Below are positions 19,792 through 29,864 of a stretch of 64,000 nt of DNA, one piece after another (the stretch's first letter is position 1; every line of letters starts with the position of its first letter). Source of the DNA: Craterostigma plantagineum (taxonomy: Eukaryota; Streptophyta; Magnoliopsida; Lamiales; Linderniaceae); the NCBI GenBank assembly GCA_027422505.1, contig JAPQWV010000001.1, forward strand, positions 9,424,001 through 9,488,000. The letters run 5' to 3'. The notes beneath the pieces are model-generated. The model saw nothing but the letters and a program-made list of their open reading frames with translations, was not told where the DNA came from and did no database searches. Both the position numbers and the translations under genes were made by a program.

Positions 19792-22539
19792 CTACGTTGT
19801 CTTATTCATGAATTGGCGTGAGGGTTTTGGTTGTTGTTGTCGTCCTTCGGTTTTAGTCGTCTTTTGCTTGCGAGCAGTAGGTGACTTTGTATTCAGCGTT
19901 GGATGGCGTTTTCGCTTAACCGTGGGCGTAGATGAACTGGGAGAATGCAAAGGCGTCGCAGAGGGGATTCGCTTGCGTGGTCGAAGTGTTGCATGTTCAT
20001 GTGTTTCATATTCATGGAAGCGTGGGAGAACAAAGTCATTGCAGCAACACATAGACATTAGTTTGCTAAAAGGAAGATACGTTCTGGTAACATAATTATC
20101 TACGTCGTTAAGATATTGAGATTCACTACATAAAGAGGAAAGACGAGTATAGGATGGTCTTTTCTTCTTGTCATCGAAGAGCGGGTTCTCCTCTATTTCA
20201 AATGAACTCCCTTCCAGAGACGTCGAACCCACATTCCCTATATCCGTAGGAATACGAGAGTTAGTGTTTGAACAAGTTTCAGCTTCAGGAGTCATCTTCG
20301 CCATCCTCTTACATTTACATGTTTGAGAATCGGGTACTTGACTCGATGTAGAGGGATTGTACGTATTGTGAAATTGTTCTAGTGTAAAGATTTTGCTAAG
20401 TAGTTCATCTCGCTCCTTTGCGAAGGCCTTCCGTTCTAATCCTAGTGTTCGTTCTAGTTCTGCTATGAGCAGAAGTTTCTTTGGGATGTATGTGCGAGAG
20501 AGCGCTTCTTGGAAAACAACTTCCTGTTCTTTGGTTGGGAGTGGAGTTTCGACATCCTCCGAGAGTGAAGGTATCTTAGTCTTATCACTATCATTCAATT
20601 CTGTGTAGTCATACGTGATTTCTGCCCAATGAATGTTCTGTACTCTTTTTTCTTCCGAGATGACAGCGGAGGATGATCTCACGAATGGCCTAGGTTGCGA
20701 GGGAGCACCATTTCTTGTTTGCAGGAACGTAGTGTTACACATGTTATACCTTTTAACTGTTAGCGGTGTTGGTTTGCAATTGCTGGCCAGGCCGATTCCC
20801 CCCCGGGCGTTGTAGAAATCTGTTTCAACTGGTTGGTTCAATAGGCATAAGATGCGTGCGTTTTCGTTTCTAAGGTGAAGTTGCTCTTCAAGTTCTTTCA
20901 CCTTTCGGTACAGCCTAACTCTTTCCTTTGTAAGCAGTTCGTATTGGGATGTCGTCAGAAGACGAGATGTTTCGCATGAACTGATGGCCAGTGTGGTTTC
21001 CTTAACCCTAGTCTCACTTTGTTTATTCTTGCTTTGCAGACGTTTGACTAACGCTTCAGAGGCCATTAGACGTTCGTTTGCACAGACGAGCTCTTCTACT
21101 TTTAAACTAAGTAAGGCATAGTTGTTTTCAAATTTTAGCTTAAGTTCATCATAATCCCTAGCGTCTACGGTGGGTTTCTTAATGGTGTGCCGGTGATTAA
21201 ACACATCATCGAGTTGTGAAATTCGTACCTCAGCCTCGGCGTTGGTAGGAGTCTTAGCTGCATTCTCACCGGTGTTGACCATCTCTTCGTCCTCGTCATG
21301 TTCGACCAGCCTTGCCATGCAACAATATTCATCCTTAGGCTCCTCGTCTTCTGAAGTGTCGTTCACCCATTCAGCTTCTTCGGTGAGAAGAACTTTCCCA
21401 CTTTCCATTTTGCGGGTCATTCTGGCCTTACGGTCGTAATAGCCAGAGTCCTTCACGCGTGGGGCGTGGCATTCCTTGGCAAAGTGGCCTGACTTTCCAC
21501 ACCGAAAGCACTTCACAAACTTTTGAGGTGCTGAGTCCTCCTCTTTCTTTATCGGCTTAGCTTCCTCCGTGGGAGTGGTCTTTTTGGTGCCGCTAAAGAT
21601 TCTTTGGCGATTGGAGGAGGATGAGGATTTCTTCCCGATCTTCTTTGAGACCATCTTAGTGAGCATTGCCAGTTGCTTGCGTAGATCACGAACATCTTCA
21701 TCAGATTCTGTATCAGCTTCGGATCCTGAAGAAGTGTCAGATACAACAGCTGGTGGCTTCCCTTTGTTCTGTTTGGTCTTAGAGGCGGAAGATCGTTCGG
21801 TAGTCTTGTTCGAGAGGAGAGCCAGTGGGTCGACTTGAGTGTTGGTGGACTGAGGTTGCACGTAAGGAGCATAGGCAAATAGACTGTCGTAGAGAGCATG
21901 GATGGAGGTGTTAGAGAGGTCCTTACTCTGAATCATCATCACGGTTGCATTGCCCCAATGTGGTTTGAGGCTACCAAGGAAGCGGTTGTTGATATCAAAT
22001 TTGTCCCTCGAGATCTTGGCTTTCTTGAGTTCATTGATGACCTTCAAGTATCGGAGATATGTGTCACGCAGCTCCTCTCCTTCATAGGCCTGGAAATGTT
22101 CATACTGCGAGAGACATGTTGATTTCCTCCCCTGAGCACTCTCAGTTGTGCCTGCCATAATTTCTACGAGTTCATCCCATATTTCCTTGGCAGTTGTGCA
22201 GCACTCGATGTGAGCATAGACTTCGTTGCCCATAGCCTGGAAGAGGTATCCTTTGGCAGTCTCATCGGCCTGTAGGCGAGCCTCTTCATCCTCATTAATG
22301 GGGCCTCTTGGAGTGCGACGTTCATCCATGGGAGGGTTTGCGTTTGGTTGAGCAGGAATGATTGTCCAGAACTGTGCTGGACCGTTGAAGATGGAGTGCA
22401 GTAGGTATTGAGAGAGTGGGGCGCCTTTGTTCCTGATGAACGTGAGGAACCTGTTTGTCCATATGCTGTAATCGCCTTGTCGCAGCATCGGGGGTCTGGT
22501 GTCGGAGCCCACTGTTGAGATGTCATTTGTGGCAGACAT
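19792..22539 (-). CDS. Copia E gag-like protein, 915 codons open
   Basis: The longest open frame of the window. Residues 1-230 are a Copia gag core (PPMLRQGDYSIWTNRFLTFI; FNGPAQFW; KEIWDELVEIM; RYLKVINELKKAKI). A Ser/Lys-rich linker leads to a CCHC knuckle (CFRCGKSGHFAKEC, about residue 340). Then comes an unusual long extension: heptad-like coiled-coil stretches at about 460-560 and 680-720, two small Cys clusters (TCKCKRM, SMCCCND) and a basic tail (about 840-915) rich in Lys/Arg/Pro. Ordinary Copia gags end soon after the knuckle at 300-400 residues, so the extra ~550 residues are notable. The start is the only Met ahead of the conserved core. It forms the capsid-like particle and binds element RNA, by family. 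Confidence 0.85.
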   Translation of the reverse strand: MSATNDISTVGSDTRPPMLRQGDYSIWTNRFLTFIRNKGAPLSQYLLHSIFNGPAQFWTIIPAQPNANPPMDERRTPRGPINEDEEARLQADETAKGYLFQAMGNEVYAHIECCTTAKEIWDELVEIMAGTTESAQGRKSTCLSQYEHFQAYEGEELRDTYLRYLKVINELKKAKISRDKFDINNRFLGSLKPHWGNATVMMIQSKDLSNTSIHALYDSLFAYAPYVQPQSTNTQVDPLALLSNKTTERSSASKTKQNKGKPPAVVSDTSSGSEADTESDEDVRDLRKQLAMLTKMVSKKIGKKSSSSSNRQRIFSGTKKTTPTEEAKPIKKEEDSAPQKFVKCFRCGKSGHFAKECHAPRVKDSGYYDRKARMTRKMESGKVLLTEEAEWVNDTSEDEEPKDEYCCMARLVEHDEDEEMVNTGENAAKTPTNAEAEVRISQLDDVFNHRHTIKKPTVDARDYDELKLKFENNYALLSLKVEELVCANERLMASEALVKRLQSKNKQSETRVKETTLAISSCETSRLLTTSQYELLTKERVRLYRKVKELEEQLHLRNENARILCLLNQPVETDFYNARGGIGLASNCKPTPLTVKRYNMCNTTFLQTRNGAPSQPRPFVRSSSAVISEEKRVQNIHWAEITYDYTELNDSDKTKIPSLSEDVETPLPTKEQEVVFQEALSRTYIPKKLLLIAELERTLGLERKAFAKERDELLSKIFTLEQFHNTYNPSTSSQVPDSQTCKCKRMAKMTPEAETCSNTNSRIPTDIGNVGSTSLEGSSFEIEENPLFDDKKKRPSYTRLSSLCSESQYLNDVDNYVTRTYLPFSKLMSMCCCNDFVLPRFHEYETHEHATLRPRKRIPSATPLHSPSSSTPTVKRKRHPTLNTKSPTARKQKTTKTEGRQQQPKPSRQFMNKTT

Positions 22540-24083
22540 GGTTGGTGCAGTCGAATCGTCCGTGGTTTTGATCTTGTATAGATAAGAGGGTTAGTAACGA
22601 ACGAGATGAGAAATATGAGTTTAACGAGTAGAGTTTGAGAAAAAATCGTTTAAAGAATTTCTTAGAACTAAGTGAACGTGTGTGATAGTCGAAAATATAT
22701 GAAGGGAAAGTATATCTTAGAGTTCGGAGAAGTTCGAGAAATTTAAAAACGATTTTTGAGGAGTAAAATTTTCAAAAGTGGTCTAGGTGGATATGTCTAA
22801 AGTGGAAGGGAACAAGACTTGAATGAGTTTGAGGAAAAATTTCAACACGAGAAAGAATTTATCACGAGAAAGAAACAAATTGCGGTTTGAGAAGATGTTC
22901 GTGATTACAAGATAAATTACCCAAGAAATTTTGGTTGATAAATTTTCGTGTTTGTGTGAGTTTAATGAAAGATTCTCGGACAGAAAAAGGAAAAACAAAT
23001 TCTCTGTTGAAAATGATTTTCTCGGATTTTAAAACTTGTCATGTGAGAAAGTTTCTCAGTTGAGGATTTTAAAACTTTGCAAGAAATTTCGCATCGAGAA
23101 AGTTTCTCGGATTTTAAAAGCTTGTCATGTGAGAAAGTTTCTTAGTTGAGGATTTTAAAACTTCGCAAGAAATTTCGCATCGAGAAGTTTCTCGGATTTG
23201 AAAAATCGTGGTTTTGAAAATTTTCTCAGAGGAAATAAACTTTCTCGGCTGAAAATTTCTTGATTTGACAAACTTTCTCAGTTTCAAAGAATTTATGCGG
23301 ATTTGCAAATTTTCTCGGTTTTTTAAGAAATTTCTCGACTTAGATAAGTTCTAGGACTAGTCTTTCTCGGGTATAGAATTTCTCAGATTTTAACGTGAGC
23401 AGTTGAGAAAAAAAATGAAGTGACACAGAAGTATTTTCGCGATTTAGATAAATTCTCGGAATGAAATTTCTCGGATATAAAAGTTTCTCGGATCTTGACA
23501 AGCTAGGCAGTTGAGAAAAATGGACTTAAAGTGAAATTTTCGCGGTTTTAGAAAGATTTTTGAAATGATTTTCTCGGATATAAAAGTTTCTCGGATTTGA
23601 TCAACACAGCAAGAATTTTCGCGGCCAAGAACACTAAGTTACTGTTCCATTGCTTGTCGCGAGTTTTACCAGAAAATCGTCCGTTTTCACTCAAATCTCA
23701 CCCAAAATCACTCAAACTTGAACCAAAACTTCAGAAATTCTTCCCTAAACACATATTTCGACCGATTTGTGAGCTAAAAACAACAAAAAGCGGATCAAAT
23801 CGACCAAAAATAGAGAGAGGCCGCGATGACTTTTTCTGAGGAATTTTTGCTTCGAACTTGCTCAAAACTCGTTAAAACTGATCCAAAAGTGTTCTAAAAA
23901 CATTTAGGCATAGAGTCGATCTGGGGAAAGGTTTTAAACATAAAAACGAAGTATTATAACCCCAAAACGAGCTAAAAATGCCCGAAAGTGATTTTTGCCC
24001 AAAACACCTTTGATTTTTCTCGGAATCGAACGAAACTGGATTCAAATCAATGCAGATCGATCCACGTTTGCTCTGATACCACT
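22540..24083 (-). other. Copia E leader with primer-binding site
   Basis: A 1.5-kb leader between gag and the 5' LTR. The primer-binding site TGGTATCAGAGC (minus strand) is at 24070-24081, two bases from the LTR. From 22740 to 23640 it is dense in TTTCTCGG / CGAGAAA words and includes an 85-bp tandem duplication. No gene seen. Confidence 0.82.
23021..23190. repeat. 85-bp tandem duplication in Copia E leader
   Basis: Two units, 23021-23105 and 23106-23190, both starting CTCGGATTTTAAAA and containing GTCATGTGAGAAAGTTTCT and AAGAAATTTCGCATCGAGAA. They differ at a few bases. Confidence 0.88.
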
Positions 24084-24380
24084 TGTTGGTCCTGATTGCA
24101 CCAAACAAGGAATCAAAGAGGCTTTGATGGAATGAAAAAGGGAGAGGTTCTCACCTTCAAGTGTGTGTATTGTGTGAAAAATAGGATAAGCCTTTTGATC
24201 TTTGATTACTTTGAAATTTGTGTTGGTAAACCTTATATACCACATTAACCCTAGGTATATTAAGGCCCAAACACTGAAAATTTAATAATTACATTCTAGT
24301 CCAAAGCCCAAGCCACAAGGATAATTACAATATTAAACCCAAGACTTAAACTATTGACACAATCTATAAATATCCTAACA
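24084..24380 (-). repeat. Copia E 5' LTR
   Basis: 297 bp, TG...CA on the plus strand, adjacent to the primer-binding site. A minus-strand TATA box (GTATATAAG) is at 24232-24240. It is followed by the CTCTC target duplication at 24381-24385. Confidence 0.94.
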
Positions 24381-26042
24381 CTCTCTCCGTGATTTTGTCT
24401 TCCATAGACTGTACAACGGCAGAGAGAGCGGCCTGGAACTGCTCGTTCGTCACGAAGAGTGCGGACGCCTCCTGAGATGGACCAGGACGACTGATGTCGC
24501 CTGTTATCAAACCTTGAGTAGACACCGACTCTGTGGGTTGGCTCATAGTCACTTGAGGTGGTGACTGTATGAGACTTCCACCCAATCCTCGAGTCGAATC
24601 TTGAGGATTCGTCTCTATGGGTGTTAAGGCAGGCTCAGGTTGTGCCTGCGAACCAGACACCACGTGGGTTGGTTGCGGCTCAAGATTGAGCAAAGAAGTG
24701 CCGGCAACACTTGTCGTTGTGGTTAGCGTAGTATCTGGTGCGGTGGTGACTGCTGGAAAGAGCGACTCCAGCTGAATACTGAGTCTTCTGGGAGTCCTCC
24801 TGCTCAGACTGATTTCCTCGTCAGACTCTGTGTCAGACGGGGTGGCGGTGTGAGGAGTACGATCTCGATCGACATTCTCCAATGTCTGATCTGTCACCAG
24901 TGGAAGTGAAGTGTGCCCCATTTACGTTTCGGGTTGTGCTTCTTGTTGAAGAACTTCCTCAAAAGTTTCTTCAAGCACGCCAACATGTACGGGCTCTTCC
25001 ACTTGTAATTCGAGTGCAGGAGCCTCGAGCTCCATCTCTGTAGCCACGACGTCTATCCGGGTATCATCTACGTCGGGCATTGGCTCTTCGACCAATGTTG
25101 GCTCCTTAGCTAGCTCCTGAGCGACATCATCAATCATCGCGTCCTCAGGGCTAAGCTGTTGTCGTTGTTGGTGAGGGCTAGCTCCAAGCACTGTCGGGGG
25201 CCCTCGAATCATTTCCTCGGTGAGATTCCTGTTCCGACATCGAGACGAAGGAGCTCGAATGAGATCGGCATCGACGGTTGGTCCAGGTCCGTGAGCTGTG
25301 GGTTGTGGAAGAACTTAAGCCTTGGACGTTGGTAATTTCCGCCCGGAGGCAGAGTATGGATGGTCTGGTGCAGCGCCATGATCTTCCTGATGATGATGCT
25401 GAACCACCGAGCATAAGGCACGTTCTTTGATCGCCGATTCTCCTTCTGCCGAATCTGGTCCGCGAGGTCGTTCCAGATCAGCTGAGTGTAGTCATAATTT
25501 CTTGCGAAGGCGATGCCGTAGAAGATCCTCAAAATGTTGTTGTTGCCCTTATCAAATCCTGCGTGCTTGGGCGACAGACACTTATTCACTATTCCGAATA
25601 GTGTATTCCACGGGTGTGGGATTCCGCTGCTCTGGACCTGAGCTTATCTTGTAAGCGGCGGTTGGTATCCCATGTGCAAGAAGTCTTGAATCATCTCAGC
25701 ATTGGATGGGAGCGGGTCGTAATTATTGCTGTGGGGCAAGTCCAGTACCATGCCGAACTGGTTCTTGTCCATGCTGATATGCCGCGTCCCGATCCTTGTT
25801 GAGAATCTGAAGGCTCCATTGTCCACTTCTCCTTGTATGCAGCCCCAGAATTGCTGGAGATATACCATCGGCACTGATGCGGTGACCGTTAACGCATGCC
25901 AGATGGGGTGACCTCTCAGGATCGAGACAATGATCTCGTCCGGGCATCGAAAGGTGCTCAGATCGAGCTGAAAATTTGTATCCTGGACCTTCAGATACAG
26001 GTTGTGGTCGTATATGTAATTATATCTTGGATAGCGATCCAT
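24381..26042 (-). pseudogene. Copia A2 extra gene (aORF), N-terminal half
   Basis: From an ATG at 26042 on the minus strand: an N-terminal domain with FRCPDEIIVSILRGHPIWHA, PMVYLQQFWG and LPSNAEMIQDFLHMGYQP; after a frameshift near 25640, MNKCLSPKHAGFDKGNNNIL and a YDYTQLIWNDLADQI segment; then an acidic stretch (25212-24922) and a Ser/Thr/Pro-rich linker (24921-24400). It parallels the Copia E gene at 14049-12000 block by block. The frame runs into the Copia E insertion at 24381 and continues at 10047. The two copies come from distinct Copia families, so the gene is an old and retained part of this lineage. Function unknown. Confidence 0.72.
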
Positions 26043-28859
26043 CTGAAAAATAAGATATATAAAAGTTTATTAGTTCAATTTTATTTTCAGTCGAAATATG
26101 AATAAATTTCATCAAACTATAGTAATAACGCAAGTACTAGCATGTTCGATGAATTTTGAATCGAAATCATATCAAATGCATAGTGTAAGTTCAATTTCAA
26201 AAATCGTGATGGCATGAATGTAATTTCGAATGAAGTATAAATCGCGTGAAAAATAGTTCGAAATATCGCTAAGTATTAAATCAGTAGGTCACTGTTCATG
26301 CCGAGAAAATTTTCGGTCGAGAAAATTGAATTGCAATTTGATCCTATATATTGATTTCAATTGAATGAATTATGTCTAAATTTTGCGATCGAAGAATTTT
26401 ATCCGCTATTGTTAGCTACAATGTAAAAGACTTGGAAAAATTTCCTAAGTGTTGAAGTTGAAAGCGTGACTGTAGTCGATCAATTTACAATCGAGAAAAA
26501 TTCCGTGTAAATTTACGATCGAGAAATTACGTCTCAGGTAAATTTACTATCGAGAAATTTTCTTCGATTGAATAAAATTCTCGATATGAAATTGGTCGAG
26601 CGGTATTTGATTTTCGATTGAAAGTAGATTTTTTTCGCTGCGATATAATTTTATCGAGAAATTAGTCAATGAAAGACTAAGTCAAACGTCGAGAAATTTT
26701 CCGATCAATTAGGTCCTAAGCGGCGAATTTTACGATCGAAAAATTAAGTGTTGATTAATTTTTCGCTGCTAAATTTTTGCGACCAAATTGAAATTAAATC
26801 GAAAATTCTATTTTGCGATAATAAGTTTTACGCTCGATTAAATTTGCATCTAAATTGTCTAATCAGTGCCTAAGTTTTACGCTCACAAAAATCCTAATTA
26901 GATTTCTCGATGGTAAGTAATTTTTTTTCTGTCAAAATCTTCTATCTTAGCGACTAAATCAGAATTTTACCGATCGAAAAACTAATTCGACACAAACAGT
27001 ATCTCAATTAAATCGGAATTCAATTAAGACTGTTTGCGATCGACAAAGTTCTTCGATGGCTTTAAACATTCAAATACCCTGTTTCATCAAAACTCAAATT
27101 ACAGTCGAAGATGCAGATTTTCCGATGATTCATTCTACCAGATTCATAGAGAATATTGAAACTATCTTAAGTGCAGGCATTAAACTCAGAAAAGTTCAAA
27201 ATCAAGCCTAAATCACTATAAAACAGTATACGATTTCTCAGTTTGAAGAACAGTCGAAAATCTAAGTCTAAACATGCGAAAAACTTCAAAATGCAGATGC
27301 TAATGAAGGTAAATCACACGCAAATGTCAAAAGAATCTCATTTCTACCTTAAACAGACAGTTTGGTGTTGAAAATCGAAAGATTTTGAGAATTTTAAGCT
27401 GTCTGTTGAAAGTTTTTCGCTAGAGAGATTTTTTGCGATTAGGGTTGCGTGAGAAAAAGTTTTTCGACTGACAAAAGTTAAATTTTTATTAACTAGCATT
27501 AAGTCAATGTTGGGTTTGCAATTGGACGTTTTGCGAATAAATGGGTCAGGCCCATTACTATTTGCGCTCGAGAAATTTTTTATTTGAAAATTTCCTCTCA
27601 ATTCAATTTTTTTCGATCGCAAATTATTGCGGCCAATCAAAATTGTTTCCAACACTGTTTACGATCGAGAAACTTATGATCGTGAATTAAGTCTTCTATC
27701 TAGTTTCTCGATAGTAAGTACTTCTAAAATTTTCAGATTGACCCCTATTTCAAAATAAAACCCTTTGTAAGGCTCCCCCTTAGTAATTAAAATAAATGCA
27801 ATTAACTCCTTGTATTTTCTGTGTTGTAACGTCTAGCTCCCCTGGCAGAAATTTAAAAATCTGTACCACTTAGAGATAAGCGTTAGTCATAATGGAGTTA
27901 ATCAACACTTATTTTTGGCAATTTTATCTTTGAAATATTTGGTCTTGTGTCTAGCTCCTCTCTTTGTAGTCAGAGAAAAAACATCAAAAATATTGGGAGC
28001 TAATCTACAAGTCTTATACTTGCTCCCCCTCAAATGATGCACAAGAATTGATTAATTATGCAAGCATATGAAATCAATTCAAGTCACGAGCACACAAATT
28101 TACCAAGTAAGCATGTATACATGTTCCCCGAAAACATGTACTTTAAAATATTGTGTGAGGATAGAAGCAATGAAAAATTTATCGCATTAAAACAAATTCA
28201 GTACCAATGCAATCTAACAATGCATTTAGAATGTGCGATACACTAAAGAAATTCGCATTTATTCAATTCAACGCATATGAAACATAACATTTCATGTCAA
28301 AATGTGCGAATTTTATTATTTTTTATTTATTTATTATTATATATATGTATATATATATATATATTTGTTTTTTCATTTATGGGGTCAGATTATTTTGCTT
28401 CGATCAATCGTCACGCCTAAAATTTTACGGGACATTTGAAAGAAGAAAATGCCGTCAAGTCATGTCGTCAAACTAAAGTCCTAAGTTCATAGACTGGTCC
28501 ATTTCGACAACTCTCACTAGGTTCGCTCTTGCTCTCAATTAGCTATCTTGGGATTTTTATTTTTATCACTCAAGTCAACACAAGCATTTTTAGTCAATTT
28601 ACCTGTTATCGAGGCATTTTTAATCATTTCACCTAAGCGAGAGACCGTCTATGTGGAATCAAAGGGTTGTAAGGGTTATAATTTGGCTAGGACTTAGAAC
28701 GGAAGGAATTTAAAGGAAAGTGAGCTTATCTCTTCATCGTCTTCCAATTCTACGTCCGTCTCCCTTTTTTTTTCGGCTTCTTTCTTCTTTTCAATCATTT
28801 CTCCCTCCTTTTCTTTTAAGAACTATCCATTTTTATATTATGCTCAAGCTGAAGCTCCG

Positions 28860-29150
28860 CTTCTCCATGAGGCTCTAGGAGATTATCGTAGGCGAAGTTC
28901 TTTTTGTTGGTTCTCGGGCCGAGACGGAGCTCCTCTTCTCTTAATCCCTATAGAGGTTTCAGAGATTATCAAATTGGAGAAGTTCTCGGTTATGGAATTC
29001 GTACCCGAGGCTGCACTCATCTTCTCGTTTCCCGATATAAGACCGGATTATCGTTGGAGAAGTTCACTTCGTGGTGCTCTTCCAGCCGTTCTGACGAGCG
29101 TACGAGATTATCGTTGGAGAAGTTCACAGCAGGAACCATGCCACTTTCTA
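28860..29150. repeat. Diverged tandem repeat in Copia A2 spacer
   Basis: Four copies of a phrase like GAGATTATCGTTGGAGAAGT start near 28880, 28963, 29045 and 29105, the last two nearly identical. Spacing varies between about 60 and 83 bp. Confidence 0.6.
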
Positions 29151-29689
29151 CAAGGTAGTCGGAAGGCCGGTTCCTTTGGTCTGATTTTTGCGCGTTGAGC
29201 AATGCCTTCTTTTGTCATCATCTTACTTTTTCTTTTGTTATCTCCCCCTCCTTTTCTCGTTTGAACAACCATTCGAAGAGTATAGAGTTCGGTTGAAGGC
29301 TGGGAATGGGTTTCAAATGAAGAAAAGTACATCGGAGAAGGCTCAAAGTGGATGACTAAGGGCTAACGTGTGGGGAAATTTATATAAGGCCGTATGAGGA
29401 ATATCCTAAACTCCCTTATCATTTTCCTGACGATCTAACGCAAGATGAGTATGACACCAAGAATCACTAGGTAAGACAAGTAATTTATGTGCGACTCACT
29501 CGAGAAGTAGATCCAAAGAAAGGAAAAAGGAACAAGGCTTGAATCCTCACGCATGTAGAGTGACTTTGTGTCTAGTGGAACAATCAAATGACCTTTTAGA
29601 CACAAGAATGCGACTTAGACTGACAAATTTTAAGCAATTAAATCGATCGCATGTCGGGGTAAAATTCTAAGTGACTTTAGATATATAGA

Positions 29690-29790
29690 AATATATATTA
29701 TATATATTTATTATTATTATTATTATTTTTTATTTTTTTTATTTTTATTTTTTTATTATATTTTATTTTTATATTATTTTTATCACGCAA
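29690..29790. repeat. AT-rich low-complexity run
   Basis: About 100 bp made almost only of T and A (ATT repeats and T runs). No coding or regulatory claim is made. Confidence 0.85.
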
Positions 29791-29864
29791 GATAAGGACA
29801 AATAAACATAGAAAACACATAGAATAGAGCATGTGATAGCACAGAAGATCAGGTAATGCACATA

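Larger units (their letters stand above)
10048..24380 (-). mobile_element. Copia E, complete 14.3-kb nested element
   Basis: Minus-strand Copia element with both LTRs (297-298 bp), an initiator tRNA-Met primer-binding site (24070-24081), a polypurine tract (10346-10358), gag-protease-integrase-RT-RNase H (22539 to 16269) and an extra 3' gene (14049 to 10440). It is flanked by CTCTC on both sides and lies inside the aORF of Copia A2. The two LTRs differ by three substitutions and one 1-base indel, so insertion is recent. Yet pol has stops, frameshifts and a lost integrase Asp, so it was probably copied with proteins supplied by another element. The very large size comes from the 2.75-kb open gag frame, a 2.2-kb spacer and the extra gene. 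Confidence 0.93.
26043..29864 (-). other. Copia A2 spacer between pol and aORF
   Basis: 3.8 kb with no recognisable gene. 26280-27740 is crowded with CGATCGAGAAA/TTTTCGATCG words. 27770-28035 has several CTCCCC runs (GGGGAG on the coding strand; e.g. gctcccccttag near 27772, agctcccctgg near 27836, tgctccccctc near 28021) resembling internal polypurine tracts. 28325-28370 is a TA-rich microsatellite. 28860-29150 has a diverged tandem repeat. 29690-29790 is an ATT-rich low-complexity run. The arrangement matches the spacer of Copia E. Confidence 0.6.

Noticed and set aside
19601..19800. An intron joining Copia E gag to protease (TGATGATTGCAG acceptor-like end)
   Set aside because: No convincing donor site or branch context was seen, and stops by point mutation explain the gap equally well.
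28325..28370. TA-repeat tract as a matrix-attachment or origin signal
   Set aside because: Plain microsatellite; nothing in the sequence supports a specific role.
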